Source of the DNA: an uncultured Collinsella sp.
Lineage (GTDB): Bacteria > Actinomycetota > Coriobacteriia > Coriobacteriales > Coriobacteriaceae
NCBI GenBank assembly: GCA_900542175.1
Contig: UQNC01000063.1
Location: forward strand, 1 to 8,409
Direction: 5' to 3'
Length of the DNA stretch: 8,409 bases
Both the position numbers and the translations under genes were made by a program. Shown here piece by piece: positions 1-6,348 of this stretch (its first letter is position 1; each line of letters starts with the position of its first letter). The notes below the pieces were generated by a model. The model was not told where the DNA came from, did not search any database, and worked only from the letters and a program-made list of their open reading frames with translations.

Positions 1-394
1 CGGCGTCGGCAATGCGGTCGGGGCCGATCTCGGCCGGGTCGTCGTAGCGGACGGGCATGCCGGTCTTGAGGCCCGGCCCCACGGTGAGCACGCGCCCCGT
101 GCAGGTGCGAAAAAGTGCCGCCTTCCACGGACGCTCGAGCGCCGGCACCACGCAACTCAGGACTGCAGCTGCGGGAACGAGCGCGTCGGGCATACCCGCA
201 TCGGCCGCCAGCGCGGCCATGACTTGAGCGAGACGCATACGCGCTTCGTCGGCCGTAATGCTCGACGGCGTCGTGATCTCGCACGTCGCAAGCGGGCATT
301 CCTGCGCCGCGGCCGAATCCTCGGCAAACAGGCCAAAGCGAATGAACGTGTTGCCCACGTCGACCGTCAATATATATGCGCACCCATTAAGCAT
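1..394 (-). CDS. coaX: Type III pantothenate kinase, N-terminal part (cut by window edge)
   Basis: Reading the minus strand from the ATG at 394-392 gives 131 codons with no stop before the window edge. The product would phosphorylate pantothenate with ATP in the cytoplasm, the first step of coenzyme A synthesis. Visible family marks are the N-terminal nucleotide-binding motif VDVGNT (residues 11-16) followed by RFGLF, the SCVVPALE segment (about 80-87), and GPGLKTGMP (107-114) running into DDPAEIGPDRIADA (118-131), which matches the family's P-E-x-G-x-DR-x-A block. Most members have alanine before this DR; here it is proline. Family members are about 255 residues, so roughly half is present. 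The start is supported by AAAGGAG at 403-409 with an 8-base spacer. Type III enzymes are known to lack CoA feedback inhibition and to need a monovalent cation. The gene is divergent from the OPT transporter gene. Confidence 0.92.
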   Translation of the reverse strand, partial: MLNGCAYILTVDVGNTFIRFGLFAEDSAAAQECPLATCEITTPSSITADEARMRLAQVMAALAADAGMPDALVPAAAVLSCVVPALERPWKAALFRTCTGRVLTVGPGLKTGMPVRYDDPAEIGPDRIADA

Positions 395-421
395 CGTCGG
401 CGCTCCTTTCGTCTGTCCAGC

Positions 422-427
422 AGTATA
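422..427 (-). promoter_or_regulatory. Candidate -10 element for coaX
   Basis: The minus strand reads TATACT (5 of 6 consensus bases) 27 bases upstream of the coaX start codon. The expected -35 position falls inside the left arm of the 34-bp inverted repeat (432-465), where no good -35 hexamer is present. If this -10 is used, the palindrome would sit directly on the promoter. This is inferred from the sequence only. Confidence 0.4.
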
Positions 428-431
428 TCCC

Positions 432-509
432 GATGATTGTTCTGGGACGGGGATTTAAAAATCATCAGGTACGCAATGATTTTTAAATCCCCGTCCCAGA
501 ACAATCATC
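432..509. repeat. Perfect 34-bp inverted repeat with 10-base loop
   Basis: Positions 432-465 are the exact reverse complement of 476-509, leaving a 10-base centre (466-475). Each arm contains GGGACGGGGATTT or its complement, and the inner ends are AT-rich. It lies between the divergent coaX and OPT genes, so it cannot be a terminator for either, and no long T-run follows it on either strand. Perfect arms of this length suggest a small palindromic mobile or REP/MITE-like element, or a protein-binding site. No clear target-site duplication is visible in the flanks (CCC on the left, CTT on the right). Which explanation holds cannot be decided from one copy. Confidence 0.9.
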
Positions 510-566
510 CTTTGGCCGAGCCTGGGGCAGCTAAAAAGCTCCGTCCCAAAATGACTAGCTTGCGGC

Positions 567-572
567 TATACT
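567..572 (+). promoter_or_regulatory. Candidate -10 element for the OPT gene
   Basis: TATACT (5 of 6 consensus bases) lies 110 bases upstream of the OPT start. No good -35 hexamer is found at 16-18 bases; the sequence there is part of CCGTCCCAAAA (541-551). A transcript starting just downstream would have a leader of about 100 bases that includes the hairpin at 626-646. Support is limited to the hexamer and its position. Confidence 0.3.
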
Positions 573-625
573 GGTGCGCGGTCGTTTGCGAGCTCACGCG
601 GCGGCCCTTGGTAACCCGACTTCCC

Positions 626-646
626 GCGCCGTATCCGTAACGGCGC
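626..646 (+). other. GC-rich hairpin in the OPT 5' leader
   Basis: GCGCCGT (626-632) pairs with ACGGCGC (640-646) across a 7-base loop. CTTCCC (620-625) and GGGAAG (653-658) could add an outer stem after a 6-base bulge. The structure ends only about a dozen bases before the ribosome binding site at 670-676. It could affect mRNA stability or initiation, but there is no T-run and no recognised riboswitch. Confidence 0.3.
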
Positions 647-682
647 TCCCGGGGGAAGCGGATATACGCAAAGGAGTTTTAT

Positions 683-2386
683 ATGAGCAATCCCTCGAAC
701 CGCGCTTCGATGCGCGGGCAACTCACGCTGCGCGGCGTCGTCATCGGCGTCCTTGGCTGCGTGATCATCACGGCAAGCTCGGCCTACACCGCCCTCAAGA
801 TGGGCGCACTCCCCTGGCCAATCGTCTTCGCTGCCGTCATCTCGCTGTTCTTCCTTAAGCTCATGGGCAACGCCAGCCTCAACGAGGCAAACGTCACCCA
901 CACCATCATGTCCGCAGGCGCCATGGTCGCCGGCGGTCTGGCGTTTACCATCCCGGGCGCCTGGATGCTGGGCTATGCCAACCAGATCAGCTGGCTCGAC
1001 ATGTTTATCGTGGCACTCGCCGGCACTATCCTGGGCCTGTTGGCCACTGCACTCATCCACCGTCACTTTATCGTGGACGCCGCGCTTGAGTTCCCCACTG
1101 GCAACGCCGCAGCTCAGACCCTGCGCGCGACCGAGGCCGGCGGCAAGACCGGCAAGCAGCTCTTTGGCTCCATGGCCATCGCCGGCATCTATAGCGTGCT
1201 GCGCGACGCCCTGGGCATTGTGCCCAGCATGCTGTGCACGCTCAACATTCCCGGCGTGACCTTTGGTATCTACAACTCGCCCATGCTGCTCTCCGTCGGC
1301 TTCCTCGTGGGCTTCGCCCCCGTCGCCTTCTGGTTTGCCGGCGCCCTGCTGGGCAACTTTGGCATCATTGTGGGCGGCACCGCTGCCGGTCTGTTCGACG
1401 TTGTGACTGCGCAGGGCATCGTCAAGTCCCTGGGTATGGGCCTCATGATGGGCTTTGGTGTCGCCGTCGTCCTCAAGGACATCCTGCCGCAGGTCGCCGG
1501 TATCGTCCGCGGCCTCGCCGCCGACAGCTCCACCGACACCGACGAGCAGTCGCTCATCTCGGGTTCCCTTAAGCTCGACGCCGGTATCATCGGCCTGGGC
1601 GCTGCCGCCATCGCCGTGATCATCGCCATCGTGCTCGACCTTGGCCCCGTTCCGGCCGTCATCATCACGCTGTTCACCTTTGTCACCACCATCATGAGTG
1701 CGCAGAGCTGCGGCCAGACGGGCATCGACCCCATGGAGATCTTTGGCCTCATCGTCATGCTCATCGTTGCCGCCTTCGCGCAGCTCGCTCAGGTCAAGCT
1801 GTTCTTTATCGCCGGCATCGTGGCCGTAGCGTGCGGCCTTGCGGGCGACGTCATGAACGACTTTAAGGCCGGCGCCGTGCTGGGCACCAACCCGCGTGCG
1901 CAGTGGATCGGCCAAGCCATCGGCGGCATCGTGGGCGCCCTGGTCGCCGCAGCCGTCATGGTCGCGCTCGTCACCGCCTATGGTCCGGACGCCTTTGGCC
2001 CCGACAAGAGCTTTGTTGCCGCGCAGGCAAGCGTCGTCGCCACCATGGTCTCGGGCATCCCGAGCGTGCCGTGGTTCGCAGGTGGCTTTATCGCCGGCAT
2101 CGTCATGTACTGGCTCGGCATTCCGGCCATGATGATCGGCCTGGGCGTGTACCTGCCGTTCTACATGTCACTCACGGCATTCCTGGGCTCCTGCGTCAAG
2201 CTCGCCTACGACAAGTGGTCCGCCCACCGCGACGCCACCGCTGGTCTTTCTGACGAGGAGAGGGCTGCCAAGGACGCCGCCTTCCAGGAACAGGGCCTGG
2301 TCGTTGCCAGCGGCCTGCTGGGCGGCGAGTCCATCGTCGGCGTTATCCTGGCGTTTGTCTCCGTGGGCTTAAGCCTGCTGGGCTAA
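683..2386 (+). CDS. OPT-family oligopeptide transporter
   Basis: A 567-residue, very hydrophobic membrane protein. OPT family members import small peptides or metal-chelate complexes, probably coupled to protons; the substrate cannot be read from this sequence. Family blocks in order are LTLRGVVIGVLGCVIITASSA with LKMG in the first membrane region (15-41), NEANVTHTIMSAGAMVAGG (67-85), FPTGNAAAQTLRATEAGG (137-154), GIDPMEIFGLI (347-357), GDVMNDFKAGAVLGTNPRAQ with IGQAIGG (388-415), and a C-terminal GLVVASGLLGGESIVGVILA (538-557). A charged loop (about 279-290) splits the protein into two membrane halves. It is somewhat shorter than many bacterial members. The start is supported by AAAGGAG at 670-676 with a 6-base spacer. 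The gene stands alone, divergent from coaX, and is followed by its own terminator. I am sure of the family but not of the substrate. Confidence 0.93.
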   Translation: MSNPSNRASMRGQLTLRGVVIGVLGCVIITASSAYTALKMGALPWPIVFAAVISLFFLKLMGNASLNEANVTHTIMSAGAMVAGGLAFTIPGAWMLGYANQISWLDMFIVALAGTILGLLATALIHRHFIVDAALEFPTGNAAAQTLRATEAGGKTGKQLFGSMAIAGIYSVLRDALGIVPSMLCTLNIPGVTFGIYNSPMLLSVGFLVGFAPVAFWFAGALLGNFGIIVGGTAAGLFDVVTAQGIVKSLGMGLMMGFGVAVVLKDILPQVAGIVRGLAADSSTDTDEQSLISGSLKLDAGIIGLGAAAIAVIIAIVLDLGPVPAVIITLFTFVTTIMSAQSCGQTGIDPMEIFGLIVMLIVAAFAQLAQVKLFFIAGIVAVACGLAGDVMNDFKAGAVLGTNPRAQWIGQAIGGIVGALVAAAVMVALVTAYGPDAFGPDKSFVAAQASVVATMVSGIPSVPWFAGGFIAGIVMYWLGIPAMMIGLGVYLPFYMSLTAFLGSCVKLAYDKWSAHRDATAGLSDEERAAKDAAFQEQGLVVASGLLGGESIVGVILAFVSVGLSLLG

Positions 2387-2427
2387 GCTGAGCAGCTGCT
2401 CGACGGCAACCATATTGCCTACGACTT

Positions 2428-2467
2428 GCCCGGTCGGTAGCTTTTGCGGCTGCCGACCGGGCTTTTT
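2428..2467 (+). terminator. Intrinsic terminator of the OPT gene
   Basis: GCCCGGTCGGTAGC (2428-2441) pairs with GCTGCCGACCGGGC (2449-2462), 14 pairs with one G-U, across a 7-base loop. TTTTT follows at 2463-2467. It begins about 40 bases after the OPT stop codon. Confidence 0.93.
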
Positions 2468-2477
2468 ATACCAACGC

Positions 2478-2519
2478 AAAGAAAGGCCGGCGCGCTGCAT
2501 TTAACAGCGCGCCGGCCTT
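2478..2519 (-). terminator. Intrinsic terminator of the surface-protein gene
   Basis: A perfect 15-bp stem (2483-2497 with 2505-2519) closes a 7-base loop. Read on the minus strand it ends in CCTTTCTTT, a usable U-rich tail, and it lies about 65 bases past the stop codon of the surface-protein gene. On the plus strand the tail is weak, but it may back up the OPT terminator. Confidence 0.85.
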
Positions 2520-2529
2520 ATCGTTTGGC

Positions 2530-2548
2530 TAACGAGACGGTCCCGTTA
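2530..2548. repeat. Short imperfect palindrome
   Basis: TAACG-A-GAC-G-GTC-C-CGTTA is symmetric about 2539 except for one A/C mismatch. It lies between the surface-protein stop codon and its terminator. It may be an extra hairpin in the 3' end of the mRNA or may be chance. Confidence 0.3.
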
Positions 2549-2585
2549 TGAATTGAAGTTCGTTGCAGAAACTACGCTCGAAACG

Positions 2586-5500
2586 CTACATCTGCTTGCG
2601 ACGACGATCGCCGAGCGTCACACCCGCAGCCACGAGTGTAATACCGCCGATAACGAAGACCTCGCCCGCAAGCGCGGAGTCATCACCGGTCTGGGCGAGC
2701 GCGGCAGGCGCAGCCTGTTTCTTGGCAACGGAGACCTTTGCAGCAGCCTGCGCAACCTGAGGCTTGGCCTGCGGCTCAGCCTTGGGATGATACTTGTCGT
2801 ACTCGGCCTGAGCGGCAGCCAGGGCATCCTTGGCATCGCCAAGCTCGGCAAGCGCGGCGGCATAGGCGTCGTTGGCATCGGACAGCTTGGCATCGGCATC
2901 GCTCAGAGCAGCCTTGAGACCAGCGGCGGCATCGACGGCGGCCTTATAGCGAGCGTAGGCAGCGTTCAGCTTGACCAGCTTCTCGTTACCCGTCGTGCCC
3001 GCGGCAAGGGATGCCTTGTGGTCGACAGCCTCAAGATCGGCCTTGAGCGCCTCGTCGTTGGCAAGCTCGGCCTTGGCCTTGACGATATCGAGGTTCGCAT
3101 CGACGACGGCTTCGTTGGCGGCCTCGAGCTGCTTCTGGGCATCGGCGACACCGGTGACGGCAGCGTCATAGGCGGCCTTGGCGTCGTCGACCGCCTTCTG
3201 AGCGCCGGCGAAGCGCTCGAAGGCCTTGTTCGCGGTAGCCAGCTCGCCCTCGGCGGCCTTGGCCTTCGCCTGTGCGTCGGACAGGGTCTGCGTCTTGGCG
3301 GCAACTGCCTGCTTGGCGCCCGAAAGAGCGGTCGCGGCGTGCACATCTGCGGCCTGAGCCTTGTCAACGCCAGCCTGGGCAGTGTCGTCGGCCTTCTTGG
3401 CATCGTTAAGCGTGCCCTGCTTGTTCGCAAGATCCGTCTTGGCGGCATCGCGCTTGGCGGTAAGATCCTTGACCGAAGCAGTGGCATTGTCATACGCCTC
3501 ATTGGCCTGCTCGGACTTTGTCTTGGCGGCGTCGCGGGCGCTGCGAGCCTTCGCCTTGTGAGCAGCGGCCTCGGCTGCCTTCGTCTTGCTGTCAGCAAGC
3601 GTGGCGTTTGCCTTATCGAGAGCTGCCTGGGCAGTGGCGGCCTTGCTCTTGGCGGCATCGAGGTTCTGCTTGAGGGACTCGATGTCGATTCCGCCGAGTG
3701 CGTCCTTCGCGGCGTCGTATGCCGTCTTCGCGGCGGCGGTGTCGGACTTAGCCTTCTCGTACTCACCCTTGGCGGTGTTCATGTTCACATCTGCTGCGGT
3801 GAAAGCGTCCTGGGCGGCATCCTGCCCGTTTACAGCTGCGAAGTAAGCTTTCCTAGTAGTTCCAAAGTTCTTCTGCGCCTCGGCGAGCTTGCCCTGAAGC
3901 TCCTTGAGCTGCTCCTTCTGCTCCTGCGTGCCGCCTGCGTTGTAAGCGGAATCGATGTAGTCGTTGAGGAGTTTCTTGAACTCGGAGACAGTGAAATCGG
4001 CCTGAGTGTCATCAGCGCTGTAATCGAATATGGTTACCTCGGAATCGGTGTTCTTACCGCTACCGGTCGCGATACCGATAGCCTTCGTGCCGGCATCGAT
4101 GATGTTGAGATAGTGCCCGCACTCTTTGTAGATGCTGTAGTAGTGCTGGTAGATATAGTATGAATCATATCGATGGCTTCCAAGTGCGTCACCATACTGT
4201 TCGACGTACTTATCGAATGCCTTTTTCTCCTGGGTGTAGAGACCGGTATATGGCCAGCCAAGCGTATCCTCGGTCTCGCCGCCGGTATATGCGCCGCCTC
4301 CGCCAGCAAGATTTTCGCCGTTGTCGAAGTAACAGTTCGAGTGTCCCCAGATGTTCGATGAATATGATGTATTAAGAGCGGCTGCCGCAGTCATGCGGAG
4401 GCTGACGCTGAGCGCCGACTGACCGTTCGCCTTGCGGAGGTTGTTCTGGGTGTCGAGATATGTCAGGGCGTTGCGCATCTGCTCCAAGGAAAGCGGGTTG
4501 GTGTCGCGAGACATGTCCTGATCGACGTACTGGTCATACCATTCGGCCTTGTCAGCGGCACCGGTCAGCATCGATACGGCTTCCTGGGCGTTCTTTTTCT
4601 GCGTGGCTGTGAACTGGCTGCCGTCGCTAATATAGTTCATGAAGCCGAGTATACCTTGGCTGATGACTTCCTGGTCAACGGTCATGTTGGACTTGAGCTC
4701 AGCAATCTGCTGCTCAAGAGCCTCAACCTGGACATTAGCAGCGTCATAAGCCTTTTCCGCGGCGTTCGAAGCAGCGCAGGCTGCCTCCCACTCGCTGCGC
4801 TTCTGCTTGCGAACTTCGACAAGCTTATCGTACTCCGCCTTCTTGTCGGCCTCGGTCTGCTGGGCCTGCTCGTATGCCGTCTTCGCGGCGTCACGCTTAC
4901 TGGCCGCGTCCTTGTACTCCTTGTTTGCCGCATCGTATGCAGACTGGGCAGATGCCACAGCAGCGTTGGCGGCGTTGGCCTTCTCCTGCGCGGCAGCGAC
5001 GGCAGCCTGGGCGGCCTGCAGATTTGTCTGTGCGGTGGCGTCGGCATCCGTCGCGGCATTGAGCTCCGCCTGCGCGGTCTTGAGCTCACCAGCAGCAGCT
5101 TTCTTGGCGGCCTCAAGCGCACTCAGGTCAACACCCGTACCCGAGACGGCAGCATCGAGCGCGGCCTGCGCCTGGTTGAACTTCTGCTGGGCGTTATCGC
5201 GCGCGGTGGTTGCGGCTGCGAGAGCAGCGGCAGTCTCCTGCTTCTTGGCCTGGGCAGTCGTCAAAGCCGCCTCGGTATTCTGCTTTTCCTGCTGGGCGCT
5301 GGCCTCGGCAGCCTTGACCTGGTCCAGATTGGCCTGTGCAGTAGTAACGGCCTTATTGGCGTCATCGAGCTTTGCCTGCGCGTCCTCGACGGCCTTCTTG
5401 GCGGCCTCGTACTCGTCCATACCCATGGCCTCGAGCTTGGCCTGGGCATCATCGAGGGCCTTCTTGGCCTCATCCTGCTTTGCCTTGGCGTCCTTGAGCG

Positions 5501-6041
5501 CCTGGGTCTTATCCTCGACACTCTTGTTGGCTTGATCGAGCTGATCGTTCAGGTCGCCCAGCTTCTTCTGCTGCTGCTCGGTCTTTTCGGCGGCGGCTTT
5601 GAGCTCGTCAATCTTCTCCTGGAGCGCGGCGACTTCTGCTGCGTTCTGCTCGATTTCGTTGTCGCTCACAGCCTGCGAGGCCTGATTCTTTTGCTGCTGT
5701 GCCTGCTTTTGAGACTGGCCCGCCGCGTCGGCCTTCTTCTGAGCCGCATCGTAGGCGGCCTGAGCGTCCTTGAGCTGCTTTGCCGACTCCTCTGCCAGCT
5801 GGGCAGCCGTCTTTACGACCGCTTGGTTGCCGGCGGCAACGGTGTTCTCTACAGAACTACCCCCCCCCTGAACAGAATCGCCGTTATCTGCCGTCGGTGC
5901 GGCGATTGCCGCCAGCGGCGACATGAGCGGCTGAGCGATGAGGCCCGCCGTCAAAACGGTTGCGACGGCGCGGTTGGCAACGCCCTTGACGTTGACGGCC
6001 TTGGCCCGAGGCTCAAAGTGTTGTGGACTGTAGTTTGCCAT
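2586..6041 (-). CDS. LAQTG-anchored coiled-coil surface protein with a central CAP domain
   Basis: An exported wall protein of 1151 residues. The signal peptide has a long basic n-region, a hydrophobic core (about 24-46) and a likely cut after AIA (A47). Residues 75-455 and 700-1083 are Ala/Lys/Glu/Gln-rich helical heptads, two arms of nearly equal length. Between them is a CAP/SCP domain (about 515-675) with GHS (H567), GENLA (E576), ECGHYLNI (E640, H643) and IGIATG. C570 and C641 could form a disulfide; the only other cysteine is C422. A Pro/Ala/Lys spacer (1086-1113), LAQTG (1115-1119), a hydrophobic stretch and DRRRKQM form a sortase signal; LAxTG is the motif assigned to class E sortases. 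CAP domains vary in function, so adhesion, lipid binding or enzymatic activity is not settled. The start is supported by AAAGGGAG just upstream. The gene has a terminator, and a G9 tract lies at codons 58-61. Confidence 0.93.
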   Translation of the reverse strand: MANYSPQHFEPRAKAVNVKGVANRAVATVLTAGLIAQPLMSPLAAIAAPTADNGDSVQGGGSSVENTVAAGNQAVVKTAAQLAEESAKQLKDAQAAYDAAQKKADAAGQSQKQAQQQKNQASQAVSDNEIEQNAAEVAALQEKIDELKAAAEKTEQQQKKLGDLNDQLDQANKSVEDKTQALKDAKAKQDEAKKALDDAQAKLEAMGMDEYEAAKKAVEDAQAKLDDANKAVTTAQANLDQVKAAEASAQQEKQNTEAALTTAQAKKQETAAALAAATTARDNAQQKFNQAQAALDAAVSGTGVDLSALEAAKKAAAGELKTAQAELNAATDADATAQTNLQAAQAAVAAAQEKANAANAAVASAQSAYDAANKEYKDAASKRDAAKTAYEQAQQTEADKKAEYDKLVEVRKQKRSEWEAACAASNAAEKAYDAANVQVEALEQQIAELKSNMTVDQEVISQGILGFMNYISDGSQFTATQKKNAQEAVSMLTGAADKAEWYDQYVDQDMSRDTNPLSLEQMRNALTYLDTQNNLRKANGQSALSVSLRMTAAAALNTSYSSNIWGHSNCYFDNGENLAGGGGAYTGGETEDTLGWPYTGLYTQEKKAFDKYVEQYGDALGSHRYDSYYIYQHYYSIYKECGHYLNIIDAGTKAIGIATGSGKNTDSEVTIFDYSADDTQADFTVSEFKKLLNDYIDSAYNAGGTQEQKEQLKELQGKLAEAQKNFGTTRKAYFAAVNGQDAAQDAFTAADVNMNTAKGEYEKAKSDTAAAKTAYDAAKDALGGIDIESLKQNLDAAKSKAATAQAALDKANATLADSKTKAAEAAAHKAKARSARDAAKTKSEQANEAYDNATASVKDLTAKRDAAKTDLANKQGTLNDAKKADDTAQAGVDKAQAADVHAATALSGAKQAVAAKTQTLSDAQAKAKAAEGELATANKAFERFAGAQKAVDDAKAAYDAAVTGVADAQKQLEAANEAVVDANLDIVKAKAELANDEALKADLEAVDHKASLAAGTTGNEKLVKLNAAYARYKAAVDAAAGLKAALSDADAKLSDANDAYAAALAELGDAKDALAAAQAEYDKYHPKAEPQAKPQVAQAAAKVSVAKKQAAPAALAQTGDDSALAGEVFVIGGITLVAAGVTLGDRRRKQM
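5860..5868 (-). repeat. G9 homopolymer in the surface-protein reading frame
   Basis: Nine C on the plus strand are nine G on the coding strand, within codons for Q58-G59-G60-G61 just after the signal peptide. With nine G the frame stays open (CAG GGG GGG GGT AGT). With ten G the reading becomes CAG GGG GGG GGG TAG, an immediate stop. With eight G it becomes CAG GGG GGG GTA GTT CTG TAG, a stop six codons later. This is the arrangement of a slipped-strand phase-variation switch. Actual variation is inferred and not shown by one sequence. Confidence 0.95.
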
Positions 6042-6081
6042 GGCTTTCTCCCTTTGACACGGATGTATCCATACACTTCAA

Positions 6082-6090
6082 AATGTAGCA
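6082..6090 (-). promoter_or_regulatory. Candidate extended -10 for the surface-protein gene
   Basis: The minus strand reads TGC-TACATT, an extended -10 pattern (TGn plus 4 of 6 consensus bases), about 40 bases upstream of the start codon. No good -35 is present at the usual distance. The region that would hold it overlaps the palindrome at 6107-6118, so an activator or repressor could act there. Confidence 0.3.
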
Positions 6091-6106
6091 GCTGATTTTT
6101 GAATTC

Positions 6107-6118
6107 TGTTGCGCAACA
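6107..6118. promoter_or_regulatory. Perfect 12-bp palindrome, candidate operator
   Basis: TGTTGCGCAACA is fully self-complementary. It lies 66 bases upstream of the surface-protein start and just upstream of the candidate extended -10. Such short two-fold symmetric sites often bind dimeric regulators. The regulator is unknown. Confidence 0.35.
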
Positions 6119-6280
6119 TTGGTCACCAGCGGATTTTTTGAAATTCGCGCTCTCGTGCTTCACAATTTCGTCACATATGTAGGAGCTGGCGCATCATATT
6201 CTTGCGGGATCGAATTGAGCCTGTGATTTGCATTTGCTCCCGCGTCATCCGCCCTATCGGATTCCGCATCCAACAGGCAC

Positions 6281-6318
6281 CCCGCCCGCCACGGTGTAGA
6301 GTAAGGGCGACGGGCGGG
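6281..6318 (+). other. GC-rich inverted repeat upstream of the DUF389 gene
   Basis: CCCGCCCG (6281-6288) pairs with CGGGCGGG (6311-6318) across 22 bases that include TAGAGT (6297-6302), a weak -10 candidate. The rest of the 6042-6348 intergenic stretch holds the surface-protein promoter region and no other gene that I can support. The role of the repeat is unknown. Confidence 0.3.
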
Positions 6319-6348
6319 ATACGCGGCCCTTGCCAGAACGAGGTGGAC

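Noticed and set aside
224..458. Two open frames of about 70 codons on the plus strand
   Set aside because: Both are antisense to coaX and run into the palindrome. Neither has a ribosome site or a domain.
566..1915. 449-codon open frame on the minus strand across the OPT gene
   Set aside because: It is antisense to a gene with clear family motifs. Its product is an Asp/His/Gly-rich low-complexity chain with no domain, as expected from GC-rich third positions.
2553..4163. 536-codon open frame on the plus strand
   Set aside because: It is the antisense of the Ala-rich coiled coil, which yields a Leu/Gly-rich repetitive product. It starts near the terminator and has no domain pattern.
4656..6095. 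479-codon open frame on the plus strand
   Set aside because: It is also an antisense shadow of the coiled-coil arm of the surface protein, with Leu/Gly repetition and no ribosome binding site.
6202..6348. N-terminal extension of the DUF389 protein from a TTG start
   Set aside because: No ribosome site is present. The added 49 residues are Pro/Arg-rich and unlike the family, and the ATG at 6349 has GAGGTG in place.
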